The notes beneath the pieces are model-generated. The model had not been told where the DNA came from. It saw only the letters and a program-made list of their open reading frames with translations, and ran no database searches. A stretch of 55,681 bases of DNA from Actinomyces sp. (lineage in GTDB: Bacteria > Actinomycetota > Actinomycetes > Actinomycetales > Actinomycetaceae). The translations under genes and the position numbers were made by a program. Shown in pieces: positions 17,522-26,706 of the stretch (positions within the stretch are counted from its first letter, which is position 1; every line of letters begins with the position of its first letter). Where the stretch lies: contig NZ_JAUMUL010000014.1 in assembly GCF_030530635.1 (NCBI RefSeq), forward strand, positions 1 to 55,681, written 5' to 3'.

Positions 17522-18436
17522 ATGAGCACTTCCGCCTCTGCCCAACCATCCGGCGAGTCCTCCGCGGCCCCCGGTACCCCCTTAGAGACCGCTGCGCCGG
17601 TCACCAGCGGTCCGGCTGCGCCGCCGCGGCTCTCGCAGGTCAAGAAGGTGCGCGTGCACCACCTGCTGGGCGCGAAGCAGCGGGGCGAGAAGCTGACCAT
17701 GCTCACCGCCTACGACGCCGTCACCGCACGCATCCTGGATGCGGCAGGCACCGACATGCTGCTGGTGGGCGACTCGCTGGGCAACGTCATGCTCGGCTAC
17801 GACTCCACCATGCCGGTCACCCTGGAGGAGATGGTGGTGGCCACTCGCTCGGTGGCCCGCGCCACCAGCCGGGCACTGGTGGTGGCGGACCTGCCCTTCG
17901 GCACCTATGAGGCCGGTCCGGAGCAGGCCCTGGCCAGTGCCGTGCGACTCATGCGTGTGGGCGCCAACGCCGTCAAGCTTGAAGGCGGCCGGCCCCGGGT
18001 CGAGACGGTGCGCACGCTGTCTGAGGCCGGCATACCGGTGGTCGGTCACCTCGGCTTCACCCCCCAGTCGGTCAACAAGCTCGGCGGCTTCCGCGTGCAG
18101 GGACGCGGCGAGGACGCACAGGAGGCGCTGGTGGCCGATGCGGTCGCGCTGGCCGACGCCGGCGCGATAGGCATGGTTCTGGAGATGGTGCCCGACCCGG
18201 TGGCGGCTCGGATCACCAAGGCGGTGCCAGTGCCCACGATCGGTATCGGTGCGGGGGTCCACTGTGACGGCCAGGTCCTGGTGTGGACAGATATGGCCGG
18301 CATGGCCGAGTGGACGCCACGCTTCGTGCGACGGTTCGGACAGGTTGGCCAGGCCCTGCAGCAGGCCGCCCAGGACTACAACGCGGCCGTGCAAGACGGC
18401 TCCTTCCCGGGACCGGCCGAGAGCTTCGAGGCCTAG
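17522..18436 (+). CDS. panB: 3-methyl-2-oxobutanoate hydroxymethyltransferase PanB
   Basis: 304 residues from the ATG at 17522; upstream in-frame codons overlap the previous gene. PanB uses methylene-tetrahydrofolate to convert 2-oxoisovalerate to ketopantoate, the first committed step to pantothenate and coenzyme A. A Ser/Ala/Pro-rich N-terminal extension of about 40 residues precedes the TIM barrel. Seen in order: Leu-Thr-Ala-Tyr-Asp-Ala, Leu-Val-Gly-Asp-Ser-Leu-Gly-Asn-Val, Asp-Leu-Pro-Phe-Gly-Thr-Tyr, Val-Lys-Leu-Glu-Gly-Gly, Gly-His-Leu-Gly-Phe-Thr-Pro-Gln-Ser and Gly-Ala-Gly-Val-His-Cys-Asp-Gly-Gln-Val. The metal-binding aspartates are included. No panC or panD is next to it. Confidence 0.96.
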   Translation: MSTSASAQPSGESSAAPGTPLETAAPVTSGPAAPPRLSQVKKVRVHHLLGAKQRGEKLTMLTAYDAVTARILDAAGTDMLLVGDSLGNVMLGYDSTMPVTLEEMVVATRSVARATSRALVVADLPFGTYEAGPEQALASAVRLMRVGANAVKLEGGRPRVETVRTLSEAGIPVVGHLGFTPQSVNKLGGFRVQGRGEDAQEALVADAVALADAGAIGMVLEMVPDPVAARITKAVPVPTIGIGAGVHCDGQVLVWTDMAGMAEWTPRFVRRFGQVGQALQQAAQDYNAAVQDGSFPGPAESFEA

Positions 18437-18488
18437 GCCGGTACTCAGGGCGCACCCGGCCCAAGTGCGGCTGTCCTACCGCGGTGAT

Positions 18489-18508
18489 GCCCGCGCTCAT
18501 ACGCGGGC
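18489..18508. terminator. Hairpin between convergent panB and lysE-type gene
   Basis: GCCCGCG (18489-18495) and CGCGGGC (18502-18508) form a perfect 7-bp stem with a 6-base loop. It sits just past panB and overlaps the end of the convergent exporter gene, a typical place for a shared terminator. No U-tract is visible. Confidence 0.35.
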
Positions 18509-19216
18509 GTCGAACGCCAGCTTCGCACCGAATCCGAGCAGCACGCCGCCGGTGAACCGGTCCGTCCAGCGCTCCAGCGCGGCCCCGGCACCGGACTCCA
18601 GCCGGGGCGCGATCCACGACGCCCCGACGGCGAGTGCGCCCATCCACACCACGCAGCACAGCCCGTGCACGGCGGCAAGCAGCACCCCCATCAGCAGTGG
18701 TGGCACCCCGACTGCCATGAACTGCGGAATGGTGGCGAGGTAGAACACGCCCGCCTTGGGATTGAGCAGATCGGTCGCCAGCCCGGTGAGCCAGCCCCGC
18801 CATAGGGGAGCAACGCCGGCGTCAGCGGCACCTACACCCGTTGTAAGCGGCGCATCCGCCGACGCGCTCTCCGCCTGTGCCGCACCCGTTCCCAGGTCTA
18901 TGGCCGTCCGCCCACGGGAGGCACGATGGAAGGAACGCAGCAGCATGCCGCCGCCCATCCAGGCCAGATACAGGGCACCGGCCAGCGACAGGAGCCGGTA
19001 AGCCGTGCGGGAGGCGGCCAGCACCGCCGTCGCCCCGGCGCCGGCGGCTGCGCCCCAGATGATCAGCCCGGTGAAGATGCCCGCTACCGTGGCCAGGCCG
19101 TAGCCGCGAGAGTGATTGAGTGCGCCCCGCAGCACGACCGCGGTGTCGAGTCCGGGCACCAGCGTGAGCACAACCACGATGGCCGCGAATCCGGCGAGCG
19201 CCTGCGGCAGCGTCAC
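18497..19216 (-). CDS. LysE/RhtB family amino acid exporter
   Basis: 239 residues; the GTG overlaps the upstream phosphatase stop by 4 bases (GTGA). It is mostly hydrophobic with about six transmembrane helices. The N-terminal family signature is present as Val-Pro-Gly-Leu-Asp-Thr-Ala-Val-Val-Leu-Arg, followed by Gly-Ile-Phe-Thr-Gly and Gly-Ala-Leu-Tyr-Leu-Ala-Trp-Met-Gly. An unusually long cytoplasmic linker of roughly 50 residues (Ser/Ala/Gly-rich, about 95-145) separates the N- and C-terminal helix groups. Export of an amino acid such as lysine, threonine or homoserine is typical of the family; the substrate here is unknown. Confidence 0.87.
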   Translation of the reverse strand: MTLPQALAGFAAIVVVLTLVPGLDTAVVLRGALNHSRGYGLATVAGIFTGLIIWGAAAGAGATAVLAASRTAYRLLSLAGALYLAWMGGGMLLRSFHRASRGRTAIDLGTGAAQAESASADAPLTTGVGAADAGVAPLWRGWLTGLATDLLNPKAGVFYLATIPQFMAVGVPPLLMGVLLAAVHGLCCVVWMGALAVGASWIAPRLESGAGAALERWTDRFTGGVLLGFGAKLAFDARV

Positions 19217-19989
19217 GCATTGCTCCTAGCATTGTTCCCAACGGCGTCGGCCGAGTCGGCCGTCATGCCCTCTGGATGTTCCCAGTCGATCGGCATGGGC
19301 ACCACCCCGGCAAAGGCATCACTGAAGTCCCGAACCGGGTAGGTGATTCCCTGCTCGCCGGGATCCTCCGCCCAGGTGACGATTCGCGGTGCTCCCTCGA
19401 CGGCGCTGGGCGTCACCTCCACGGTAGTCACCGCACAGTTGGCCATGGGGGCCAAGCCGTAGATCTGCATTCCCACCCAGCGGGCCATGATGGTCATGAG
19501 CGTCATGCCGTGGGAGACCACCAGCACGTTTTCCTCGTCGTCCCCATCCGCTGCGGCATCGCGCAGGTCGGCGACGATACGTGCCAGGGCGCCGTCGACG
19601 TCGGCTAGGTAGTCCCGGGCGGTGATGCCGCCAGGGGCGCCGGGATGTACGCCGGTCAGCACGGCGGGCAGGTGCTCCTCGGCGGGCAGGGACGCATGCA
19701 TCACCGGGTCGGGACCGCCGTCGTAGATGCCGTAGTTGTACTCGCGCAGACCCGTGAGATTGACCGGAGTCACGCCGGGGTGCGCCTGCAGCAAAATGCC
19801 ACCGGTCTCCTGGACGCGCCCCTGGGGGCTGAAGTATGCACGGGTGAAGGGCACATCGGCGAGATAGTCGCGGCAGATCTCGGCACCAATGCGACCCTCG
19901 GGCGTCAGCGGGGAGTCGGCGGCACCCTGGGTGCGGCGCTGCTCGTTCAGGACGGTGCGACCGTGCCGCACGAAGTAGATCATCGCCAT
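19213..19989 (-). CDS. Histidine phosphatase family protein
   Basis: 258 residues from the ATG at 19989; starts at 20016 or 19983 are also possible. The N-terminus Ile-Tyr-Phe-Val-Arg-His-Gly-Arg-Thr gives the catalytic RHG motif. A second arginine lies in the Ser-Pro-Gln-Gly-Arg-Val-Gln-Glu-Thr block, and the second histidine in Val-Val-Ser-His-Gly-Met-Thr. It is translationally coupled to the downstream exporter gene. It is longer than the phosphatase at 10685, with a tail after the second histidine that I cannot place. The substrate is unknown; small sugar phosphates or phosphoglycerate-like compounds are usual for the family. Confidence 0.82.
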   Translation of the reverse strand: MAMIYFVRHGRTVLNEQRRTQGAADSPLTPEGRIGAEICRDYLADVPFTRAYFSPQGRVQETGGILLQAHPGVTPVNLTGLREYNYGIYDGGPDPVMHASLPAEEHLPAVLTGVHPGAPGGITARDYLADVDGALARIVADLRDAAADGDDEENVLVVSHGMTLMTIMARWVGMQIYGLAPMANCAVTTVEVTPSAVEGAPRIVTWAEDPGEQGITYPVRDFSDAFAGVVPMPIDWEHPEGMTADSADAVGNNARSNA

Positions 19990-20054
19990 GCGGTAATCGT
20001 ATGGCGATACCCCCATGAGGCACAGTCAGTCCCCGACACCGAAGGCGTCCCCGG

Positions 20055-21974
20055 TCACCGCGAAGGCCTGAGATGCGCCTCAGCACGCATGTCCTCAACC
20101 CCATCCGCAGACACCTGCTGCAGACGAGCAATCTCCTCAGACAGCGTCCAACGGTTGAGCAGTCGTTCGAAACGATGACCGTCGGATGTAGAGCACCGGA
20201 CTCGCATCATCGGTCAGACCCTCAACGTCACTTGCGTCGGCGAGCACTTTGGCCTCGTCCGCCCCCGAGTCGATGCGCTACCACAACCTATGGGCGTTAA
20301 TTCCGACATCTCCTGCCGCCCTCGTCAAAGAACATGCCGTTATGCCACCACGCAGCTCTGCGATGGCGTCGTGGAAGGGCCATAGGTTCGGCTCGTCGTT
20401 GGCGGATGCGGCCTCCAGGGCGAGCGCGGCGAGCAGACTCTCCGGCCCAGAGAGTTTGTGGCGCAAAATCAACCGCACCTCGCCGGAATCGATCAGCGAC
20501 TGGATGCCGCGAAGAGCTTCGGACAGACGCCAACGGTTCTCATCACTCATATCGGCGTAATGCACAATCACGTGCGGCGCATCCGCGCTTCCGACAGCGA
20601 CCTCGTCATCGGCGGAGGGAGGACGACATAGATTCAGCCCCGCGGGCTCCGGCAGTGGCCAGAGCCTGTTAGTCACCCGGAACACTAAGGTGCCAAGGCG
20701 AGTGCCGCCAGGGAGGCCACCAGCACCCCCAGGCGTGCCTGATCGCGCAGGCTGTCATCCTCAAGGGCGATATTGGCAACCAACAGCGAAATAGTGAAGC
20801 CCATGCAGGACAGGGCGCCGAGCCCGGTGATGCGCAACAGGTCCAGTCCCGGCATGCGGGAGGCGGGCACGAGCCACAGTGCCAGCCCGGCTCCGAGGAC
20901 CACGCCGACGACTTTGCCGATCACCAGGCCGCCGATTACTGCCCACAGCGTGCGGGAGGAGAGGGCGGCACCAATGGTTTCAGCATTGAGAGCGACGCCG
21001 GCATTGGCCAGGGCGAATAACGGCACCACGAGGTAATTGACGTACGGGGGCAGGGCGAAGGCCAGCCGCTGGTTGAGCGGCATGGAGTAGGCGAGGGTCT
21101 CCTGCAGCATCCTGGCGGTTCCGGGCGCAGGCGTCTGCCGGTACAGCGCCGCTATCTCGCCGGCGGCGTCAACGCCACGCGCGCGCACGTTGTAGACGGG
21201 CATGAGTAGGGCGATGAGCACGCCCACGAGGGTGGCGTGCACGCCGGAGCGGTAGACCGCGTACCAGATGACGACGGCGAGCACCAGGTAGGGCAACACC
21301 CGCCACACTCCCCGGCGCGCCATCAGCCACACCAGCGCCAGCCCGGCCACGGCGACGGCCAGGGCTCCGAAGCTAAACGACTCGGAGTAGAAGATGGCGA
21401 TCACTGCCAGCGCCCCGATGTCGTCAATGACTGCAAAGGCCAGCAGGAACAGTCATAGGCGCGGGGCGCGCTTGGGGCCGATGAGCGCGAGCATGCCCAG
21501 GGCGAAGGCGGTATCCGTGGAGATCACGGATCCCCACGCGTAGGCCCCCTCCGCCCCGCCCATAATGGCCAGGAAGATCAGGGCCGGCACCACCAGTCCG
21601 CCCACAGCAGCCGCCGTGGGCAGCAGTGCGCGCCCGGGCAACCGCAGTTCGCCCACGCTCAGTTCACGACGCACATCGAGTCCGACCATGAAGAAGAAAA
21701 CCGCCATCAGGCCTTCGTCCACCCACTCGTGCACAGTCAGATCCACCGCGAACGGGCCGACCGAGAAAGCCGCGGATGTATGCCAGAACTGGTGGTAGCT
21801 GTCGCCCACGTTCGCCCAGATCAGGGCGGCGATCGTTGCCACGGCCAGGGCGATCGCCGCATAGGTCTCATTCGTTTGTAACTCGAGCAGCCGGCCTCGG
21901 CGGCGCAGGTAGCTGTCTACGACGTCACGGATATGCCCCTGGTCCCTGGTGGCACGAACGTCGGAAGTGCTCAT
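20055..21974 (-). pseudogene. nhaA: Decayed Na+/H+ antiporter NhaA fused to a thioredoxin-like domain
   Basis: The ATG at 21974 opens a clear NhaA (Asn-Glu-Thr, Trp-Val-Asp-Glu-Gly-Leu-Met-Ala-Val-Phe-Phe-Phe-Met-Val-Gly-Leu, Asp-Thr-Ala-Phe-Ala-Leu-Gly). An in-frame TGA at 21453-21455 interrupts it; the same frame resumes with Leu-Phe-Leu-Leu-Ala-Phe-Ala-Val-Ile-Asp-Asp-Ile-Gly-Ala, the conserved antiporter aspartates, and runs to a TAG at 20685. The reading then shifts by one frame into a DsbA/thioredoxin-like domain as found fused to some actinobacterial NhaA. That domain has Met-Ser-Asp-Glu in place of Cys-Pro-x-Cys, an in-frame TAG at 20278 and a further shift near 20180, ending around 20055. 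Several independent lesions make true loss more likely than sequencing error. Confidence 0.85.
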
Positions 21975-22217
21975 TCAGTCTCCGTTTCCAGAAGAAGCCA
22001 CAGGAAGTTGTGTCCTCACGCACGGCCAGCCGCCCGGTGTCCTTGTTGACCGCCTGTCGGATGCGAGCGGCCCGGACCCCGACCCGTAGATGCGAAGCGG
22101 AGACACACGGGATGCGGGACGGGCCTGCGAACCAGCGTAGTTGTATTTGCCGCTGTCAAATGCGCCCCGGCGGCGGCCGTGGGGACTCGCGCGTCGGACG
22201 GCTCCTATGCTGGCGCC
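21975..22217. other. Intergenic region between divergent nhaA remnant and map
   Basis: 243 bases without a recognisable gene, between two outward-facing genes. It would hold promoters for both. I see no strong hairpin or clear -35/-10 pair. Confidence 0.4.
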
Positions 22218-23108
22218 ATGACCACACCGATGACCTCACCGGCAGACCGGGCTCCGCGCGGCAACCTCACCAAAGGCGTGCTCACGCCCGAGCGGCACGT
22301 GCCCGCGTCCATCTCCCGTCCGGAGTACATGTTCCATGATGGCCCGGAGCGGGTGACTGCCCCGGATGTGAAGGATGCCGAGACGGTCGAACGGATTCGG
22401 ACAGCGGGACGCATCGCGGCGAGGGCCTTGGCGAAGGCCGCCGCGGCCATCGCGCCCGGGATCACCACCGATGAGTTGGATCGGATCGCGCACGAGTACA
22501 TGTGCGATCATCACGCCTATCCCTCCTGTCTGGGGTACATGGGCTTCCCCAAGTCGATCTGCACCTCCATCAATGAGGTCATCTGCCACGGCATCCCGGA
22601 CTCCACCGTGCTGCGGGAGGGAGACCTGATCAACCTGGATGTGACCGCCTACTACGACGGCGTGCACGGTGACACCAACGCCACCTTCCCGGTTGGCGAG
22701 GTGGATGAGCAGACGGCGCTGCTCATTGAACGCACTCGGCTCGCCATGGAGCGCGGTATCAGGGCGGTCAAACCCGGCCGTGAGGTCAATGTCATCGGCC
22801 GGGTCATCGAGAAGTACGCCAAACGCTTCGACTACGGCGTAGTGCGTGACTACACCGGACACGGCGTGGGCGAGGCCTTCCACTCCGGACTGATCATCCC
22901 CCACTATGATGCCGCACCCCGCTTCGACGAGGTTATGGAGCCGGGCATGGTCTTCACCATCGAGCCCATGCTCACCCTGGGGACCGAGGACTGGGAACAG
23001 TGGGAAGACGGCTGGACTGTGGTCACCAAGGATCGTTCTCGCACCGCCCAGTTCGAGCACACGCTGGTGGTTACGGAGGATGGCGCCGACATCCTCACCC
23101 TGCCCTGA
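22218..23108 (+). CDS. map: Methionine aminopeptidase, type I
   Basis: 296 residues from the ATG at 22218. It removes the initiator methionine from nascent proteins in the cytoplasm. The metal ligands are all present: Asp in Ile-Asn-Leu-Asp-Val, Asp in His-Gly-Asp-Thr-Asn-Ala-Thr-Phe, His in Gly-His-Gly-Val-Gly, Glu in Thr-Ile-Glu-Pro-Met and Glu in Gln-Phe-Glu-His-Thr. The substrate-site His is in Cys-His-Gly-Ile-Pro. An N-terminal extension of about 45 residues before the catalytic domain is typical of the longer actinobacterial MetAP1c form. The gene is separate from the usual ribosomal-protein cluster site, so a second map elsewhere is possible. The peptide deformylase that acts just before it in the same pathway is encoded at 39117. 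Confidence 0.96.
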   Translation: MTTPMTSPADRAPRGNLTKGVLTPERHVPASISRPEYMFHDGPERVTAPDVKDAETVERIRTAGRIAARALAKAAAAIAPGITTDELDRIAHEYMCDHHAYPSCLGYMGFPKSICTSINEVICHGIPDSTVLREGDLINLDVTAYYDGVHGDTNATFPVGEVDEQTALLIERTRLAMERGIRAVKPGREVNVIGRVIEKYAKRFDYGVVRDYTGHGVGEAFHSGLIIPHYDAAPRFDEVMEPGMVFTIEPMLTLGTEDWEQWEDGWTVVTKDRSRTAQFEHTLVVTEDGADILTLP

Positions 23109-23344
23109 GTGCGCCGGCCCGGATGGCTCGGACGGCTGACAGGCCGGACCTCGTCCCTGCCCGCGGTCACGGCCATGGCCAAAACGTGACCAATATCAAA
23201 ATGGGTACCTCTACCCGAGCATTCGGTCAACCGGAGGCTCCGCAGACGGTCACATCCGTGTACATTCCTGTCCATGACGTGCCCGGGACGACTGGTCTCG
23301 GCACCGCCGACAACATGTATCCCCATTCCCGGAGGTAGTTACTT

Positions 23345-24490
23345 ATGGCACTTCGCTTCAACCCGCCGCCGAACTGGCCGGCGCCCCCCGAGGGCTTCAA
23401 CCCGCCTGCGGGCTGGCAGCCGGACCCCGCCTGGGGCCCGGCTCCCGAGGGATGGCAGTTGTGGGTGGAGGACTCCGCACCCGGTTCATCTGCCGGTTCC
23501 GCCCCGCAGGCCGGCTCGGCGGCTGACGCCGGCTGGGCTCCGACCCAGGCGGTACCCACTGGCTCGTCCGCACCTGTCGCGGACCCGACCGGCCAGTCGG
23601 CCTCGGCTCCGTCGGGCGACTACGCCGCCGGGGGCAGCCCGTACGCGGCCAACATGAACTACGCCCAGTCCCCCACGCCGTACCACAACCAGCAGCAGGT
23701 ACCGGGTGCTTCGCCGCAGGCCGCCGGTTGGCAGCCGATCAATGTGGGACAGGGCGGCGCTCCGGTTGGAAGCAAGCCGGTTACCAAGCAGTGGTGGTTC
23801 TGGACCATCATCGCGGTTGTCGTGCTCGCACTGGTGATCGGCATCGTCGTGGCGCTCACCGGCGGTGACGACAATAAAGAAGACAACCGTTCAAGCACGA
23901 CGACGTCGTCAACGTCCGATACGTCTGATGACTCCGTGAAGGACACGTCCACCTCCGGCTCCGATGGCTCGAGTTCTGATGACTCGTCGAAGGATGACTC
24001 CGACTCCTCCTCCGACGACACTACGGCGACCACCATGGACAACCCGGGTGACCCCCAGACCGGGTCGATGACCTTCAAGGCCGGCAAGTACGCCACTGAC
24101 CCGGACGCGTCGATCGAGGTCAAGGTCGGCTCGGTCGAATGGGACGCCACCGCCGCGATCAAGGAGGAGGCTGGCAAGTACAGCTATAAGGAGCCGGGCG
24201 CCGGCAATGTCTACATGCGCGTGCCGGTCACGGTGACCTACCACGGCAAGGGGCAGATGAGTAGCTTCGACGTGTCCGTCGACTACGTCCGGAACGGCAA
24301 CACCACTGAGCCAGCCTCCATGTACATTGACAGTGCCTTCACCTATCAGGACATGCCGCGTGATGGTGGTAGCGCGACGGGCTACTTCATGTTCATCATC
24401 AGCGAGGACGATGCCAAGGCGCAGGAGGGCGTCTTCGCAGTCTCAGGCTTCCGCGGTGACGAGCTGTACGTGGCAGCGAAGACCTTCTGA
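23345..24490 (+). CDS. Pro/Trp-rich single-pass membrane protein with acidic Ser/Thr linker
   Basis: 381 residues, ATG with GGAGGT upstream (around 23331). The N-terminus carries repeated Pro-Pro-x-x-Trp/Pro-Ala-Gly-Trp-Gln-Pro motifs, a Gln/Ala/Ser-rich region, then a transmembrane helix at about 150-173. Outside the membrane follows a strongly acidic Ser/Thr/Asp linker (about 177-230) and a C-terminal beta-rich domain resembling DUF4352-type extracellular domains (Val-Pro-Val-Thr-Val-Thr-Tyr, then Gly-Tyr-Phe-Met-Phe-Ile-Ile). Such proteins are common in actinobacteria and probably act at the cell surface; no biochemical role is known to me. A strong hairpin terminator follows 42 bases after the stop. 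Confidence 0.75.
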   Translation: MALRFNPPPNWPAPPEGFNPPAGWQPDPAWGPAPEGWQLWVEDSAPGSSAGSAPQAGSAADAGWAPTQAVPTGSSAPVADPTGQSASAPSGDYAAGGSPYAANMNYAQSPTPYHNQQQVPGASPQAAGWQPINVGQGGAPVGSKPVTKQWWFWTIIAVVVLALVIGIVVALTGGDDNKEDNRSSTTTSSTSDTSDDSVKDTSTSGSDGSSSDDSSKDDSDSSSDDTTATTMDNPGDPQTGSMTFKAGKYATDPDASIEVKVGSVEWDATAAIKEEAGKYSYKEPGAGNVYMRVPVTVTYHGKGQMSSFDVSVDYVRNGNTTEPASMYIDSAFTYQDMPRDGGSATGYFMFIISEDDAKAQEGVFAVSGFRGDELYVAAKTF

Positions 24491-24531
24491 TCGCCTCTGA
24501 GGGCCCGCCTCAACGGGCCACAACTACACAA

Positions 24532-24587
24532 TACCGTGATTGACGGCGGTCCCGCCCAACTGGGCGGGACCGCCGTCAATCACGGTA
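24532..24587. terminator. Perfect 27-bp hairpin, likely bidirectional terminator
   Basis: Arms 24532-24558 and 24561-24587 are perfectly complementary with a 2-base centre. It lies between the membrane-protein gene (+) and the 3' end of the RNase P RNA gene (-), which starts a few bases beyond the right arm. Being symmetric, it can stop transcription from both sides. Confidence 0.8.
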
Positions 24588-24589
24588 CG

Positions 24590-24985
<396 letters not shown>

Positions 24986-25036
24986 CGATTCTATGCCGCG
25001 CCGCGCCGGGAGCATAGACGGTGCCCGCCTCCGGTT

Positions 25037-25771
25037 TCAGTCCTCCATCCGGACGACGATCACGTCGTTCTCCTCTGCGTGAATGACCTGGTCCTCGGGC
25101 GCGGACATTATCCGCGCGTACTCCTGCGGGCTGATCTCCACGCTGCCGCCTTCGACTCGGCGTCCGTGCAGGGCAACTGCCCCCAACCCGCCCGTCGAGG
25201 CGCGCACCGACTCGTACTCGGCCAGCAGCGCATCTCCGACGGCGGCGGCCAGATCTACGCGCTCAGCCCGAGCCTGCGCGATCTGCGCATCGAGTCGGGC
25301 GAATTCCGCGTCGCGCTCGGCAGTAAGCTCACGCCCCCCGGCTCTTATCGTCTGCTCTTCCTCCGCTGCTGCATCCGCCTCCGCGCGCGCAGACTCCAGT
25401 GCCTCCATGGCCTCTATCTGCGCCTCCTCCAGGACAGCCTGCCGACGCCCCAACTGATCGATCTCGGATTGGATGGCCGGCAAGTCCCGGGCCGCGGCCG
25501 CACCGGAGGACAGACGCTCGCGCAGCACCTGTGCGCGGTGCACGACCTGATCCACCTCCTCCTCGCGCGTCTTGGCAGTGGCCTGAGCCTCTTGGAGTGC
25601 TGCTGCGGCTACTACGGCCCGCCGCCGATTGGTCTTGAGCTGCGCCACGGTGGCCTCGATGCGTTCCAATACGGGCAAGTGTTTGCGCTCGTGGGTGATT
25701 CGGGCGAGCTGTGAGTCGACCTTCTGCAGGTCGATGAGCAGTCGCTGTTGGCTGAGGGGGGCGCTGGTCAC
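25037..25771 (-). CDS. Coiled-coil protein of the zinc-ribbon (zf-RING_7/CT398) family lacking the cysteines
   Basis: 244 residues, GTG start. Residues about 5-175 form a long charged coiled coil (Leu-Gln-Lys-Val-Asp-Ser-Gln-Leu, many Glu/Ala/Arg heptads). The C-terminus aligns with the family's small zinc ribbon through His-Gly-Arg-Arg, Glu-Ile-Ser-Pro-Gln-Glu-Tyr-Ala-Arg-Ile and Pro-Glu-Asp-Gln-Val-Ile. The four cysteines normally found there are replaced by Val/Gly/Ser and Glu/Asn-type residues, so it should not bind zinc. It lies 68 bases downstream of the Nif3-family gene on the same strand, the order also seen in mycobacteria (Rv2230c-Rv2229c). The molecular function is unknown. Confidence 0.82.
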   Translation of the reverse strand: MTSAPLSQQRLLIDLQKVDSQLARITHERKHLPVLERIEATVAQLKTNRRRAVVAAAALQEAQATAKTREEEVDQVVHRAQVLRERLSSGAAAARDLPAIQSEIDQLGRRQAVLEEAQIEAMEALESARAEADAAAEEEQTIRAGGRELTAERDAEFARLDAQIAQARAERVDLAAAVGDALLAEYESVRASTGGLGAVALHGRRVEGGSVEISPQEYARIMSAPEDQVIHAEENDVIVVRMED

Positions 25772-25839
25772 GGCTTGATCCTTCGCTGGTCAGTCGGGGT
25801 GAGTATCGAATTATCTGAACGGCTACATCCGCCGCCGGT

Positions 25840-26706
25840 TTAGGAACCGGTGCTCAGGCGCAGCGCCCACGGGTCGGTAATGATCTGCGACACGTGTGTG
25901 GCAAGTGTATGCCCGCGCGCGGCGGCCGCGGATTCGAGCCGGGCGGCAAGCGGCGGCAGTCCGACCCACTCGGTGGCCCAGTGGGTGCCGCACAGCAGGT
26001 AGGGGCGCCCGACCTCCAGGTGTTCACTGGCTGGATGGTGACGCAGATCGGCGGTGAGGAATACGTCGACCTCGGCGGCTCGGGCAGCCTCCAGCAGGGA
26101 GTCTCCGGCACCACCCGAAACGGCGACTGTTTCGACGACGGCGTCCGGATCGCCGCCCACGAGCAGCCCGGGCACGGAGTCCGGAAGAGCGGCGGCGACC
26201 GCGGCGGCGAAGTCCCGCAGACGGGTGGGCGCTGCGAGCGCGCCCACACGGCCGATGCCCTGGGTGGGGTCGATGGGGCTGGGCTGCAGTGGGCGGGTGT
26301 CTTGTAGACCCACCTGCGTGGCGAGCGCGGCGGCCACGCCCCCGTGGGCCGCGTCCAGACTGGTGTGGGCGTTGGCCAAGGCGATGCCGGCGCGGATGAG
26401 TCGGTGCACCACCCGTCCCTTCGGATCGGCGGCCGACACCTGGTCGGTGCCGCGCAAGTACAGGGGGTGGTGGGTGATGACCATATCCACACCGCCGGCA
26501 ATGGCCTCATCGACAACGGCCGTGACCGGGTCCACGGCCAGCAGTACGCTGCGCACCGTCTCTTCCGGATCACCGCATATCAGCCGGTTGGAGTCCCAGG
26601 ACTCGGCCAACTGTGGCGGAGCGGCCGCGCGCAGCATCGCCTCCACCTCCGCCACCGTCAATGCTTCGTCGGCTCGCACCGGCACGTTGTCGGGAAGCTG
26701 CTGCAT
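25840..26706 (-). CDS. Nif3-like dinuclear metal-centre protein (DUF34)
   Basis: 288 residues, full length for the short form without an inserted PII-like domain. The metal-site blocks are present: Ile-Thr-His-His-Pro-Leu-Tyr near residue 85, Ala-Asn-Ala-His-Thr-Ser-Leu-Asp-Ala near 112, and the C-terminal His cluster (Cys-Gly-Thr-His-Trp-Ala-Thr-Glu). The family forms hexameric rings and is annotated in places as GTP cyclohydrolase I type 2, an assignment that is not well supported. It is first in an operon with the coiled-coil gene at 25037. Role unknown; possibly metal handling or metabolite repair. Confidence 0.9.
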   Translation of the reverse strand: MQQLPDNVPVRADEALTVAEVEAMLRAAAPPQLAESWDSNRLICGDPEETVRSVLLAVDPVTAVVDEAIAGGVDMVITHHPLYLRGTDQVSAADPKGRVVHRLIRAGIALANAHTSLDAAHGGVAAALATQVGLQDTRPLQPSPIDPTQGIGRVGALAAPTRLRDFAAAVAAALPDSVPGLLVGGDPDAVVETVAVSGGAGDSLLEAARAAEVDVFLTADLRHHPASEHLEVGRPYLLCGTHWATEWVGLPPLAARLESAAAARGHTLATHVSQIITDPWALRLSTGS

